Assembly (NCBI RefSeq): GCF_004339565.1
Contig: NZ_SMFZ01000001.1
Coordinates: 2,728,001 to 2,792,000, forward strand
Direction of reading: 5' to 3'
Source: Pseudonocardia endophytica
GTDB taxonomy: Bacteria; Actinomycetota; Actinomycetes; Mycobacteriales; Pseudonocardiaceae
Length of the DNA: 64,000 nt
The position numbers were made by a program, and so were the translations under genes. The first letter of the stretch is position 1. Every line of letters starts with the position of its first letter. The notes below the pieces were generated by a model, which was not told the origin of the DNA, did no database searches, and worked only from the letters and a program-made list of their open reading frames with translations. Shown one piece after another: positions 21,746 through 30,646 of the stretch.

Positions 21746-23127
21746 CCGACGCGCCAGCCGCGCGGCCCCGGCAGCTCCAGCGCCTCGGCCGGACCGAACG
21801 AGCCCCTGGCGTAGGTCTGCGACGGCGGCGGGTCGGCGAGCACCGGGTCGCACAGCTCCCACAGCCGCTCCACCTCGTTCGTCGACGTGAACAGCGTCGG
21901 GTCGCCGCGCATCACGTCCAGCAGCAGGCGCTCGTAGGCCTCCAGGGGCTCGTCGTCCGGGAAGGACTCGGCGAGGTCGAGCCGCATCCGGCCGCGCCCG
22001 ATCCGCAACGACGGGCCGGGGACCTTCGCGCGGACGTCCAGCTCGATCGTCGGGTCGTCGGTGAGCTCCAGGACCAGCTCGGACGGTGGTCCGTGCTCGG
22101 CGCCGCCGTCGAACATCCGCATCGCGGGCTCGGCGAAGCCGATCGTGACCGTGCGCCGGGTGGCGCCCATCGCCTTGCCGGTGCGCAGCAGGAACGGGAC
22201 GCCGTGCCAGCGCCAGTTGTCCACGAACGCCTCCAGCGCGACGAACGTCTCGACGGTCGAGGCGTCGTCGACACCGTCCTCGTCGCGGTAGCCGTCGTAC
22301 TGCCCGAACACGACGCGCGACGGGTCCAGCGGCCGGACGGAGCGGAACACCTTCTCCTTCTCCTCGTGCAGCTGCTCCGGCGTGACGTGCACCGGCGGCT
22401 CCAGCGCGACGAAACCGAGGATCTGGAACAGATGCGTGGAGATCATGTCCCGGAACGTGCCGGTGGACTCCATGAACGACGCGCGGCCCTCGATGCCGAT
22501 CTCCTCCGGCACGTCGATCTGCACGTAGCAGACGTTCTGCCGGTTCCAGACCGGCTCGAACAGCCCGTTCGCGAACCGCAGCGCGAGGATGTTCTGCACC
22601 GACTCCTTGCCCAGGAAGTGGTCGATCCGGAAGATGTCGCGCTCGCGGTACACCTCCTGGAGGCCGGCGTGCAGCTCCCGCGCCGACTCCAGGTCGGTGC
22701 CGAACGGCTTCTCCAGGACGAGCCGGGAGTTGTCCGCGATCCCGCTGTCGCCGAGCATCCGGACCATGCCGAGCATCGCGCCCGGCGGGACGGACAGGTA
22801 GACGAGCCGCCGCGCGCCGTCACCGAGCCCGTCCTCGGCCTCGCGGACGGCACGTGCCAGGTCGGAACCGTCGTCGGCGTTCGACGGGACGAACGTCAGC
22901 CGGGACGCGAACTCCTCCCAGCCCTTCTCCCCGTCGAGACCGATCCCGGCCCGGAACTCCTCGTCGGTGCCGGGGGAGTGCCGTCCGGAGCCGATGACCC
23001 GGACCTCCGGGAGCAGCCCGGCGTTCCACAGGCGCAGCAGGCCGGGGAACAGCTTGCGCCGGGCGAGGTCGCCGGTCGCGCCGAACAGGACGATCACGTA
23101 CGGCGGCAGCGTCTCCCCTGGCTCCAT
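21742..23127 (-). CDS. zwf: Glucose-6-phosphate 1-dehydrogenase
   Basis: First enzyme of the oxidative pentose phosphate pathway. 461 aa, somewhat shorter than the common ~500. [17 protein letters not shown] is the NADP-binding loop; [10 protein letters not shown] is the active-site motif with the catalytic His and Lys. Divergent from khtT with 65 bp between starts. Upstream partner of the GH15 gene. The separation from tal/tkt/pgl genes suggests a secondary zwf paralogue; no such genes are in the window. Confidence 0.94.
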   Translation of the reverse strand: MEPGETLPPYVIVLFGATGDLARRKLFPGLLRLWNAGLLPEVRVIGSGRHSPGTDEEFRAGIGLDGEKGWEEFASRLTFVPSNADDGSDLARAVREAEDGLGDGARRLVYLSVPPGAMLGMVRMLGDSGIADNSRLVLEKPFGTDLESARELHAGLQEVYRERDIFRIDHFLGKESVQNILALRFANGLFEPVWNRQNVCYVQIDVPEEIGIEGRASFMESTGTFRDMISTHLFQILGFVALEPPVHVTPEQLHEEKEKVFRSVRPLDPSRVVFGQYDGYRDEDGVDDASTVETFVALEAFVDNWRWHGVPFLLRTGKAMGATRRTVTIGFAEPAMRMFDGGAEHGPPSELVLELTDDPTIELDVRAKVPGPSLRIGRGRMRLDLAESFPDDEPLEAYERLLLDVMRGDPTLFTSTNEVERLWELCDPVLADPPPSQTYARGSFGPAEALELPGPRGWRVG

Positions 23128-23192
23128 GATCGCCCGTGTACCCGCGACCGGTTCGCCGGAACCGTGACCTGCGACCGGGTTACCGTTGCAGT

Positions 23193-23675
23193 GTGAACGT
23201 CGACGTCACTCCTCTTCCCGGTATCGGGGTGCGCAAGGAGTTCGAGCTGCGAGGCGGCCGCCGGATCGGTGTCATCACGCACCGGGACGGGCAGGTCGAG
23301 CTGATCCTGTCCAAGGCCGACGACCCGGACGCCTGCGTGGCCGAGCTGCCGCTCACCACCGAGGAGGCCGGGGTGCTGGCCAACCTGCTCGGCGCGCCGC
23401 AGCTCGTCAACCAGCTCAACGACGAGCACCGCGAGCTCCCCGGCATCCACACGAAGCAGCTGCCGATCCGCACGAACAGCGCGTTCGACGGGCGCACGCT
23501 CGGCGACACGGCGCTGCGCACGCGCACGAAGGTGTCGGTCGTCGCGGTGATGCGGGCCGGCCAGGCACACCCGTCCCCCACACCCGAGTTCACGCTCGCC
23601 GGTGGCGACCTGCTGGTCACGGTCGGCACGTCGGAGGGACTGGAGCAGGCCGCCAAGATCCTCCAGCACGGCTGA
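23193..23675 (+). CDS. khtT: KhtT-like K+/H+ antiporter regulatory subunit (TrkA-C/RCK_C domain)
   Basis: Cytosolic 160-aa protein with a short N-terminal domain (about 1-70) and a C-terminal RCK_C/TrkA-C domain (about 75-158: [30 protein letters not shown]). In Bacillus KhtT gates the KhtU antiporter, in part through c-di-AMP. GTG 23193 lies 6 nt behind TACCGT (23181-23186), a leaderless start. The stop is immediately followed by the GTG of the transporter gene, so the two form one unit. The symbol is by homology and context. Confidence 0.85.
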   Translation: MNVDVTPLPGIGVRKEFELRGGRRIGVITHRDGQVELILSKADDPDACVAELPLTTEEAGVLANLLGAPQLVNQLNDEHRELPGIHTKQLPIRTNSAFDGRTLGDTALRTRTKVSVVAVMRAGQAHPSPTPEFTLAGGDLLVTVGTSEGLEQAAKILQHG

Positions 23676-24869
23676 GTGGCCGTGGATCACACCGCACTCG
23701 AACTGCTCGAGCTCGGCGCCGTCTTCTTCGGCCTCGGCCTGCTGGGCCGGCTGGCGAACCGGATCGGGATGTCGCCGATCCCGCTCTACCTGATCGGAGG
23801 GCTGGCGTTCGGCTCCGGCGGCATCATCCCGCTCGGTGACATCGGCGACTTCACGTCGCTGGCCGGCGAGGTCGGCGTCGTCCTGCTGCTCCTGCTGCTG
23901 GGTCTGGAGTACTCGGCCGCCGAGCTGATCACCGGGCTCCGCCGTTCCTGGATGTCCGGGATCCTGGACATCGTGCTGAACGCGGCGCCCGGCGTGGCGG
24001 TCGCGCTGATCCTCGGCTGGGGTGCGGTCGGCGCGATGGTGCTCGGCGGCGTCACCTACATCTCGTCGTCCGGGATCGTCGCGAAGGTCCTGTCCGATCT
24101 GGGGCGTCTCGGTAACCGGGAGACGCCTGTGGTGCTGTCCATCCTCGTGTTCGAGGACCTGGTGATGGCGCTCTACCTGCCGATCCTCACGGCGCTGCTG
24201 CTCGGAGTGACGCTGCTCGGCGGGCTGTCCGCGGTCGCCGTCTCCGTCGCCGTGATCGCGCTCGTGCTGGTGATCGCACTGCGCTACGGGCGGTTCGTCT
24301 CGGCGATCGTCGACTCGTCGGACCGCGAGGTGTTCCTGCTCAAGGTGCTCGGCGCGGCGCTGCTGGTCGCCGGTTTCGCGTCGGCGATGCAGGTGTCCGC
24401 GGCCGTGGGCGCGTTCCTGCTCGGCATCGCGATCTCCGGGTCGACGGCGGAGAACGCGACGAAGCTGCTGGAGCCGCTGCGCGACCTGTTCGCGGCCGTG
24501 TTCTTCGTGGTGTTCGGGCTGAACACGAACCCGTCGGAGATCCCGCCGGTGCTCGGCTGGGCGGTCGTGCTGGCCGTCGCGACGACGCTGACGAAGCTCG
24601 CGACGGGCTGGTGGGCGGCCCGCCAGGCGGGCATCGGGAACCTGGGGCGTGCGCGGGCCGGCGCCGCACTCGTCGCACGCGGGGAGTTCTCGATCGTGAT
24701 CGCCGGTCTGGCCGTGAGCTATGCCGCCGTGCCGGACCAGCTCTCCGCGCTCGCGACGGCGTACGTGCTGCTCATGGCCGTGCTGGGGCCGATCGCGGCC
24801 CGGTTCGTCGAGCCGGTGAGCCGGGCGCTCGTCCGGCGCCCGACCGCACGTCCGGCGACGCAGAGCTGA
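23676..24869 (+). CDS. khtU: KhtU-like cation:proton antiporter (CPA2 family)
   Basis: Inner-membrane antiporter, 397 aa, about 12 TM segments and no C-terminal RCK domain, which is supplied in trans by KhtT. CPA2 features: LLLLLLGLEYSAAELI, VTYISSSGIVAKVL, ILVFEDLVMALYLPI and FAAVFFVVFGLNTNP; RGEFSIVIAGL lies in the late TM region. GTG begins directly after the khtT stop. Predicted to export K+ (or Na+) for protons. Confidence 0.88.
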   Translation: MAVDHTALELLELGAVFFGLGLLGRLANRIGMSPIPLYLIGGLAFGSGGIIPLGDIGDFTSLAGEVGVVLLLLLLGLEYSAAELITGLRRSWMSGILDIVLNAAPGVAVALILGWGAVGAMVLGGVTYISSSGIVAKVLSDLGRLGNRETPVVLSILVFEDLVMALYLPILTALLLGVTLLGGLSAVAVSVAVIALVLVIALRYGRFVSAIVDSSDREVFLLKVLGAALLVAGFASAMQVSAAVGAFLLGIAISGSTAENATKLLEPLRDLFAAVFFVVFGLNTNPSEIPPVLGWAVVLAVATTLTKLATGWWAARQAGIGNLGRARAGAALVARGEFSIVIAGLAVSYAAVPDQLSALATAYVLLMAVLGPIAARFVEPVSRALVRRPTARPATQS

Positions 24870-24873
24870 GTTC

Positions 24874-25725
24874 TCAGCCTGCGGCGAGGGTCGCGTTGTA
24901 GAGGTCGCGCTTGCTGACGCCGGTGGCGGCGGCGACGGCGTTCACGGCGTCCTTGAGCCGCTCGCCGTCGGCCATCCGCTCCCGGACGGCCGGGATCAGG
25001 CTCTCGATCGGCGGCGCCTCGGGCGGCGCGGCGCCGGCCAGCACGACCGTCACCTCACCGCGCACCTCCTCCTCGGACGCCCACGCCGCGAGCTCGCCCA
25101 GCGTCCCCCGCCGGACCTCCTCGTAGCGCTTGGTCAGCTCGCGGCACACGGCCGCGCGACGGTCCGCGCCGAGCACGGCCACCGCCTCGGCGAGCAGATC
25201 GGCGGTCCGGCGCGGGGACTCGAAGAACACGGTCGCCCGCGGCTCGGACACCAGAGCGGAGAGCCACCGTCGTCGCTCCCCCGGCTTGCGCGGTGCGAAG
25301 CCCTCGAAGCAGAACCGCTCGCACGGCAGCCCGGACAGCACCAGTGCCGTCGTCACCGCCGACGGGCCGGGCACGCACGTCACCGGCAGGTCCTCGGCCG
25401 CGGCGGCCGCCACCAGCCGGTAGCCGGGGTCGGAGATCGCGGGCATGCCGGCGTCGGTGACCACGAGCACCGTCGCCCCGGAGCGCACGGCGTCCAGCAG
25501 ACCGGGCATCCGGTCGGCCTCGACGGCGTCGTAGTGGCTGACGACCGTCCCCTCGTACCGGACGCCGAGCATGGCGGCCAGCGTCTTGAACCGGCGGGTG
25601 TCCTCGGCCGCGACGACGTCGGCGGTCGCGATCAGCTCGCGCAGTCTCGGCGACGCGTCACGCGGATCGCCGAGCGGGGTGGCCGCCAGGACCAGAGCAC
25701 CGGGACGGTCGAGCGCGGCGGACAT
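24874..25725 (-). CDS. rsmI: 16S rRNA (cytidine1402-2'-O)-methyltransferase RsmI
   Basis: Tetrapyrrole-methylase-fold enzyme that methylates C1402 in the decoding centre. 283 aa. LVLAATPLGDPRDASPR, AEDTRRFKTLA, VVTDAGMPAISDPGYRLV and PGPSAVTTALVLSGLP are the SAM-fold signatures. The C-terminal RsmI extension ends VAAATGVSKRDLYNATL. The ATG is 6 nt behind TAGGCT (minus strand, 25732-25737), a leaderless start. Divergent from pmt, as in mycobacteria. Confidence 0.95.
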   Translation of the reverse strand: MSAALDRPGALVLAATPLGDPRDASPRLRELIATADVVAAEDTRRFKTLAAMLGVRYEGTVVSHYDAVEADRMPGLLDAVRSGATVLVVTDAGMPAISDPGYRLVAAAAAEDLPVTCVPGPSAVTTALVLSGLPCERFCFEGFAPRKPGERRRWLSALVSEPRATVFFESPRRTADLLAEAVAVLGADRRAAVCRELTKRYEEVRRGTLGELAAWASEEEVRGEVTVVLAGAAPPEAPPIESLIPAVRERMADGERLKDAVNAVAAATGVSKRDLYNATLAAG

Positions 25726-25731
25726 CCATCA

Positions 25732-25740
25732 AGCCTACGA
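25732..25740. promoter_or_regulatory. Overlapping divergent -10 boxes of rsmI and pmt
   Basis: AGCCTACGA around these bases reads TAGGCT for rsmI on the minus strand (25732-25737) and TACGAT for pmt on the plus strand (25735-25740). Only 24 bp separate the two start codons, so both messages would be leaderless and the polymerases should compete. Confidence 0.55.
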
Positions 25741-25749
25741 TCGGCTCCC

Positions 25750-27354
25750 GTGGCTTCCGACACCGCGACGGCCGAGCCCGGCAGCCGCGTGGCGGGCACC
25801 GGGGAGATCCCCGGGCTGACCCCCGCGGGGACGCCGCCTCCGATGCGCAGGGCCGACCCCGGCCCGATCTCCCGCCTGGGCAGGCCACCGGCCACCGACG
25901 CGCTGCGCGGCTGGCTGGTCACGATCGGCGTCACGCTGCTCGCCGCGTTCCTGCGGCTGTGGGACCTCGGGCAGCCGACCGACCGCGGCACGCCCGTCTT
26001 CGACGAGAAGCACTACGTGCCGCAGGCCTGGCAGATGGTGCGCAACGGCGGGATCGAGGACAACCCCGCCTACGAGAAAGTCGTGCACCCGGCGCTGAGC
26101 AAGCAGCTGATCGCGCTCGGCGAGATGGCCTTCGGCTACGACGGCGTCGGCTGGCGGATCTCCGCCGCGCTCGCCGGCGTCCTCACCGTGCTCCTGGTCG
26201 TGCGCGCGGCACGCAGGCTGACCCGGTCGACGGCGCTCGGCGGGCTGGCCGGTGTGCTGCTGGTCTGCGACGGGCTGTCCCACGTGCAGTCCCGCATGGG
26301 CATGGTGGACGTGTTCTCGGCGCTGTTCGTGGTGGCCGGGTTCACGGCACTGCTCTGCGACCGCGACGACGTGCGCGCCCGGATGGCCCTGGTGATCAGT
26401 CAGGACCGGGTCGGGGACGACCCGTACGGCCCGCGCTGGGGCGTGCGCTGGTGGCGGCTGGCCGCCGGCGTGCTGCTCGGGCTCGGCTGCGGCGTGAAGT
26501 GGAGCGGCAGCTACTACGTCGTCGCGTTCGCGCTGCTCGCCGTGCTCTGGGACGTGTCGCTGCGCCGCCGCGCCGGGGTCGCACGGCCGTGGGCGGGCAC
26601 GGCGATGCGGGACCTGCTGCCGTCGGCGTGGGCGCTCGGGCTGGTCCCGTTCGTGGCGTACCTGTCCACGTGGTGGGCCTGGTTCGCCAGCGAGACCGGT
26701 GTCGACCGGCACGTCGTCGGCCGGGAGATCGGGACCGGCGGGGCGTGGTCGTTCCTGCCGGACGCGATCAGGTCGCTCTGGTACTACCACGGCCAGGTGC
26801 TGGCGTTCCACGAAGGACTGACCACGCAGACCGCCGGCCAGCACCCGTGGGAGTCGAAGCCGTGGACGTGGCCGATGGGGCTGCGTCCGATGCTCTACCA
26901 GTACGCGGACTCCGGCGTGTCCGGCTGCTCGGCGGACAAGTGCGTCCAGGCCGTGATGCTGATCGGCACGCCCGCGCTGTGGTGGCCGGCGATCCCCGTG
27001 CTGGTCTGGGGTCTGTGGCGGGCCGTCACGCGCGGGGACTGGCGCTGGGTGGCCGTGCTCGTCGGCTACGGGGCCGGGTTCCTGCCGTGGTTCCTGAACC
27101 TCGACCGGCAGATGTACTACTTCTACATGATGCCGGTGGCACCGTTCCTGGTGCTGGCGACGGTGCTGGTGATGGGGCAGATGCTCGGCCGCTCCGGCGT
27201 CCCGGAACGACGACGCCGGATCGGCCTGATGCTCGTCTCCGCATGGGTCGCGCTGATCATCGTCAACTTCGTGTGGCTGTGGCCGATCCTGAACGGCAAC
27301 CCGATCACCGAAGCGCACTGGCAGGCCGAGCTCTGGCTGCCGTCCTGGCGCTGA
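25750..27354 (+). CDS. pmt: Protein O-mannosyltransferase (GT39)
   Basis: Membrane enzyme that mannosylates secreted proteins from a polyprenyl-phosphate mannose donor. 534 aa from GTG 25750. GTPVFDEKHYVPQAW in the first outer loop holds the catalytic Asp-Glu pair; VVHPALSKQLIALGE and LGCGVKWSGSYYV are family hallmarks; about 10-11 TM segments; FLPWFLNLDRQMYYFYMMP lies in the last third. A 50-residue cytosolic Pro-rich N-terminus precedes TM1. Orthologue by position of M. tuberculosis Rv1002c. Confidence 0.94.
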   Translation: MASDTATAEPGSRVAGTGEIPGLTPAGTPPPMRRADPGPISRLGRPPATDALRGWLVTIGVTLLAAFLRLWDLGQPTDRGTPVFDEKHYVPQAWQMVRNGGIEDNPAYEKVVHPALSKQLIALGEMAFGYDGVGWRISAALAGVLTVLLVVRAARRLTRSTALGGLAGVLLVCDGLSHVQSRMGMVDVFSALFVVAGFTALLCDRDDVRARMALVISQDRVGDDPYGPRWGVRWWRLAAGVLLGLGCGVKWSGSYYVVAFALLAVLWDVSLRRRAGVARPWAGTAMRDLLPSAWALGLVPFVAYLSTWWAWFASETGVDRHVVGREIGTGGAWSFLPDAIRSLWYYHGQVLAFHEGLTTQTAGQHPWESKPWTWPMGLRPMLYQYADSGVSGCSADKCVQAVMLIGTPALWWPAIPVLVWGLWRAVTRGDWRWVAVLVGYGAGFLPWFLNLDRQMYYFYMMPVAPFLVLATVLVMGQMLGRSGVPERRRRIGLMLVSAWVALIIVNFVWLWPILNGNPITEAHWQAELWLPSWR

Positions 27355-27376
27355 ACCGCCGCCCCGACGATCGAGA

Positions 27377-27443
27377 CCGGTTGACATGTCGTCCATGGCT
27401 GTCCCACCCATGATCGAACAGCCATGAGTGCCATCTCGACCGG
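27377..27443. repeat. 67-bp palindromic repeat A, copy 1
   Basis: Begins CCGGTTGACATG and ends GAGTGCCATCTCGACCGG. The arms can pair around a loop near 27405-27415 (GGCTGTCC against AACAGCC). It differs from copy 2 (28467-28533) at only three positions, all in the first nine bases. Lies 22 bp past the pmt stop, at the left border of the two-gene cassette. Confidence 0.88.
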
Positions 27444-27451
27444 AGTCCCGG

Positions 27452-27784
27452 TCAAGCGAGGCGTTCGGCGGTGAGCGAAGGTGGTTCGGGCTCGCCCTCG
27501 CGCGTGTCCCACCACTCCTCGATGTTCGCCCGCGCGATCAGCGCCGCGTCCTCCAGCGGGAACTCACACAGGTCGGCCCACATCGAGTGGAAGGTCAGAC
27601 GCCACCGATCGACACCCCGAGCGTCGGCGACCGTGACCTCGACGAGCACTCCCGCATCGTCCGCACCGGCTCGGTCGAGACGCTCGACGGTGATCGTCGC
27701 GGGGCGAGCGGGCGATACGCCAGGCGGAGCGATCAGCGCCTCGCACAGCTGCCCGGCCGTCCAGTCTCCAGCAGGAACGCTCAC
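27452..27784 (-). CDS. Uncharacterised 110-aa cytosolic protein
   Basis: I do not recognise the family. No signal peptide or membrane segment; acidic, with a Trp-rich C-terminal part (WRLTFHSMWADLCEF, ANIEEWWDTREGE). GTG at 27784 overlaps the stop of the secreted-protein gene as GTGA, so it is the second gene of a two-gene operon. The pair lies between direct copies of repeat A and both have lower G+C than their neighbours, which suggests transfer. An immunity or chaperone role for the secreted partner is speculative. Confidence 0.65.
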   Translation of the reverse strand: MSVPAGDWTAGQLCEALIAPPGVSPARPATITVERLDRAGADDAGVLVEVTVADARGVDRWRLTFHSMWADLCEFPLEDAALIARANIEEWWDTREGEPEPPSLTAERLA

Positions 27785-28290
27785 GCCTGCAGCCTAATCC
27801 TGTCGAAGAGTTTGCAGTCCGATCGGTAGCCGGCATCCGCCAGGTTTCCGGTCCAGCCGACCGAGTTCGGCCAGTTCGTCTCGTAGGCGGTCACGATACC
27901 CTGAGGGCGAAACTCCACACCGCGAAAGGCCCTGGGATTGACCTTGACACGGAAACGCTCCCGACAGTCCGCGTCGAAGAGCGCGTACGTCGAGCCATTG
28001 TGGAACTCCTGTCCTCGCGAGAACGTCAGTGCGATGCTCGCGTCGAAGCGCTCGTTCCACCTCAATCGCGCGACGACATGGCGGAAACCCCATGTCGCCG
28101 AACCGCATCGAAGCGGCATGACGACGGCACCACGCCGGTAGTTCAGCACGACCGACTCCTGCGACTTGGCAGCGCAGGCGTCGACGCCAGGGGTCATTGC
28201 GACGGCCGCAGGCGGAATCGCGAGCGACAACACGGCAACGATCGACGTACTCGATAATCCTGCGCCGATACGGCGGACCCAGTGCCGCAT
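27781..28290 (-). CDS. Secreted four-cysteine protein of unknown function
   Basis: 169 aa from ATG 28290, preceded by GGAGG at a good distance. A clear signal peptide (RHWVRRIGAG, then a hydrophobic stretch, cleavage near PPAAVA) leads to a mature domain of about 135 residues with four Cys (DAC, LRC, DADC, SDC), probably two disulfides. No motif I can name. G+C is visibly lower (near 60%) than the flanking genes. First gene of a pair with the 110-aa protein. Confidence 0.72.
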   Translation of the reverse strand: MRHWVRRIGAGLSSTSIVAVLSLAIPPAAVAMTPGVDACAAKSQESVVLNYRRGAVVMPLRCGSATWGFRHVVARLRWNERFDASIALTFSRGQEFHNGSTYALFDADCRERFRVKVNPRAFRGVEFRPQGIVTAYETNWPNSVGWTGNLADAGYRSDCKLFDRIRLQA

Positions 28291-28642
28291 GAAACCTCCA
28301 CTGTCGGTGAGAACAGAGTCACAGGCGCTCGCCGGCGCTACACCGCCTTTCCGGACGGACAGTTCGCGATCGAAAATTCGTCGACCGAACTGCTCCGTGA
28401 CGCGTCTGGCTGCCGTCACGTGATGAAACGAGCCCTGTTATCGGCCACGCCCAGGCAGGGTCGGCACCAGTCGAGATGTCGTCCATGGCTGTCCCACCCA
28501 TGATCGAACAGCCATGAGTGCCATCTCGACCGGAAGTCCGTTCAGCTCGACACGTCGGGCAGGCTCGTGAACGGACGGTTCGGTCGTAACGACAGGCCGC
28601 GTCCGGACGACTCCGCAGACGACCCCCACCGCAAGGACTCCC
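28291..28642. other. 352-bp non-coding gap between the cassette and the SpoIIE gene
   Basis: I find no gene here. It contains the cassette's ribosome site at its left edge, an inverted repeat CGTGACG (28396-28402) / CGTCACG (28414-28420) that could be an operator, palindromic repeat A copy 2 (28467-28533), and the untranslated stretch before the SpoIIE gene. Confidence 0.6.
28467..28533. repeat. 67-bp palindromic repeat A, copy 2
   Basis: Same 67-bp length and orientation as copy 1, beginning CCAGTCGAGATG and ending ATCTCGACCGG, with only three mismatches. Together with copy 1 it brackets 1,023 bp holding exactly the two-gene cassette. Confidence 0.88.
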
Positions 28643-30295
28643 GTGGCCGTGCTGGACCGGATGCGCACGCTCGGACGGCTCGGCCGTTCGAGCGCGCTCG
28701 CGCGTCGTCGTTCCGAGATCCCCTCCCAACGCCCGCCGTCCGACGAGCCTGCCCCCGCCCCGCAGGTCGACATCGCCCCGGACGACCCGCTGCTCGACCA
28801 CCTGCGCCGCACGGCGTCCCCGGTCGACCTGGACACGCTCGACGAGCTGGGCTCCCCCGCCGTCTCGGCGCTGCGGAAGGCCGGGATCGTGCTCGTCGTC
28901 CCGCTGGTCACGGCCGGTGAGCTGGTCGGCGTGCTCAACCTCGGACCGCGCCGGTCCGAGCAGGGCTACTCCACCGACGACCGGCGGCTGCTGGACACGC
29001 TTGCCGGGCACGCGGCGCCCGCACTGCGGGTCGGGCAGCTGGTGCGCGAGCACGAGGCGGAGGCCCGCGAGGTCGAGCGGATGGAGCAGGAACTGCGTGT
29101 CGCGCAGCTGATCCAGCAGCAGTTCCTGCCGCAGGAGCTGCCCGCGCTGCCCGGCTGGACCGTCCAGGCGCTCTACCGGCCGGCGCGCACCGTCGGCGGC
29201 GACTTCTACGACTTCGTCGCCCTCGACGACGGACGGCTGATGGTCGTCTGCGGCGACGTCACCGACAAGGGCGTGCCGGCCGCGCTGGTCATGTCCAGCA
29301 CGCACGCCCTGCTCCGGGAGAACGGGCCGCGGCTCGTGTCCCCCGGCGCCGTGCTCGCCCGGGTCAACGACCTGCTGTGCGCGTCGATCCCCGAGCACAT
29401 GTTCGTCACCTGCCTGGTCATGGTGATCGACCCCGCTGACGGGCGGGTCGTGTTCGCCAACGCCGGGCACAACCTGCCCTACCTGCGCGGACCCGACGGC
29501 GGCGTGCGGGAGCTGCGGGCCACCGGCATGCCGTTGGGGCTGCTGCCGGGTCAGACCTACGACGAGGTCGACGACGTCGTCGTCGCCGGCGAGTCGATGC
29601 TGCTGCACAGCGACGGGCTCGCCGAGGCGCACGACGCGCAGCGGAACCTGTTCGGTTTCGGCCGGGTCCGCCGGCTCGTCGGCGCGACGCCCGGCGGGCG
29701 CACGCTGATCGACCGCTGCCTGTCCGAGCTCGCCGCGTTCACCGGTCCGGGAGCCGAGCAGGAGGACGACATCACGCTCGTGACCATCGAACGGGAGAGG
29801 CGCACGTCCGACGACCCGCGCCAGGAGCCCGGCCACGCCGAGCTCACGCTGCACGTACCGAGCGACCCGGGCGGGGAGCGCGACGTCGTGGACCGCGTCG
29901 GCGAGGCGGCGCTCGAGCTGGGCATGGCCTGGGACCGCGTGCAGCGGCTGCGGACGGCGGTCGGGGAGACCGTGGGCAACGCGATGGAGCACGGCAACCG
30001 GCACGACCCGGCGCTGACCGTCGACGTGGCCGTGTACGCCACCGACGACGGCGTCGAGGTCCACGTCAGCGACCGCGGCGGCCCGTTCGAGCTGTCCGGC
30101 CCGGACCCGGAGCCGGACCTGGACGCGAAGCTCGCCGAGGAGCAGACCCCGCGCGGGTGGGGCCTGTTCCTGGTGCGGCACATGGTCGACGCCGTGGACA
30201 CGCTGCCGGCGCCGGACGACGACCCGGAGCGCCACACCGTCGTGCTGACCCAGGCCCTGCAGGACTCCGACGCCAGACCGGGGAGGACCCGATGA
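28643..30295 (+). CDS. GAF - SpoIIE/PP2C phosphatase - HATPase (RsbW-like) fusion
   Basis: Cytosolic 550-aa regulator of the partner-switching type. A GAF-like domain (about 55-135) and a coiled helix (about 135-165) lead to a PP2C/SpoIIE phosphatase (about 170-380) with VGGDFYDF, CGDVTDKGVPAALVM, ANAGHNLPYL, LHSDGLAEA and EDDITLVTI metal-site motifs. A C-terminal HATPase (about 400-545) has GNAMEHGNRH (N box), VHVSDRGGPF and RGWGLFLVRHMVD. It thus joins RsbU- and RsbW-like activities. GTG 28643 has AAGGA upstream. Its TGA overlaps the ATG of the STAS gene, the expected substrate. Confidence 0.92.
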   Translation: MAVLDRMRTLGRLGRSSALARRRSEIPSQRPPSDEPAPAPQVDIAPDDPLLDHLRRTASPVDLDTLDELGSPAVSALRKAGIVLVVPLVTAGELVGVLNLGPRRSEQGYSTDDRRLLDTLAGHAAPALRVGQLVREHEAEAREVERMEQELRVAQLIQQQFLPQELPALPGWTVQALYRPARTVGGDFYDFVALDDGRLMVVCGDVTDKGVPAALVMSSTHALLRENGPRLVSPGAVLARVNDLLCASIPEHMFVTCLVMVIDPADGRVVFANAGHNLPYLRGPDGGVRELRATGMPLGLLPGQTYDEVDDVVVAGESMLLHSDGLAEAHDAQRNLFGFGRVRRLVGATPGGRTLIDRCLSELAAFTGPGAEQEDDITLVTIERERRTSDDPRQEPGHAELTLHVPSDPGGERDVVDRVGEAALELGMAWDRVQRLRTAVGETVGNAMEHGNRHDPALTVDVAVYATDDGVEVHVSDRGGPFELSGPDPEPDLDAKLAEEQTPRGWGLFLVRHMVDAVDTLPAPDDDPERHTVVLTQALQDSDARPGRTR

Positions 30296-30639
30296 CCGAC
30301 GTCCAGATGACGGTGCGCCGTCCCGGCACGCGGGTGGCGGTGATCGACGTCGTCGGCGACGTGACGGCCGACGCCAAGCCGGCGCTGGAGGCGGCCTACG
30401 ACGAGGTCGGTCCGACGGTGCGCGCGGTCGTCCTGAACTTCTCCGGGCTGGGCTACATGAACTCGTCGGGCATCGGGATGCTGGTGACCCTGCTGGTGCG
30501 CACGAACCGCGCCAAGCAGCGGCTGCTGGCGTTCGGCCTGTCCGACCACTACCGGGAGATCTTCAGCCTGACCCGGCTGGACGAGGCGATCGCCGTCGTC
30601 GACGACGAGGACGCGGCCGTCTCCACCGTGGCGGCCTGA
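30292..30639 (+). CDS. STAS-domain anti-sigma factor antagonist (RsbV/SpoIIAA-like)
   Basis: 115 aa, a single STAS domain. VVLNFSGLGYMNSSGIGML holds the conserved phosphorylatable Ser region. ATG overlaps the phosphatase stop (ATGA), so the two are co-translated; the phosphatase should dephosphorylate this protein and the HATPase phosphorylate it. No sigma factor is encoded nearby, so the final output is unknown. Confidence 0.93.
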   Translation: MTDVQMTVRRPGTRVAVIDVVGDVTADAKPALEAAYDEVGPTVRAVVLNFSGLGYMNSSGIGMLVTLLVRTNRAKQRLLAFGLSDHYREIFSLTRLDEAIAVVDDEDAAVSTVAA

Positions 30640-30646
30640 GATCGCG

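Noticed and set aside
27377-28533. Composite transposon bounded by repeat A copies
   Set aside because: No transposase frame in the interval and the repeats are symmetrical palindromes, not IS ends with terminal inverted repeats.
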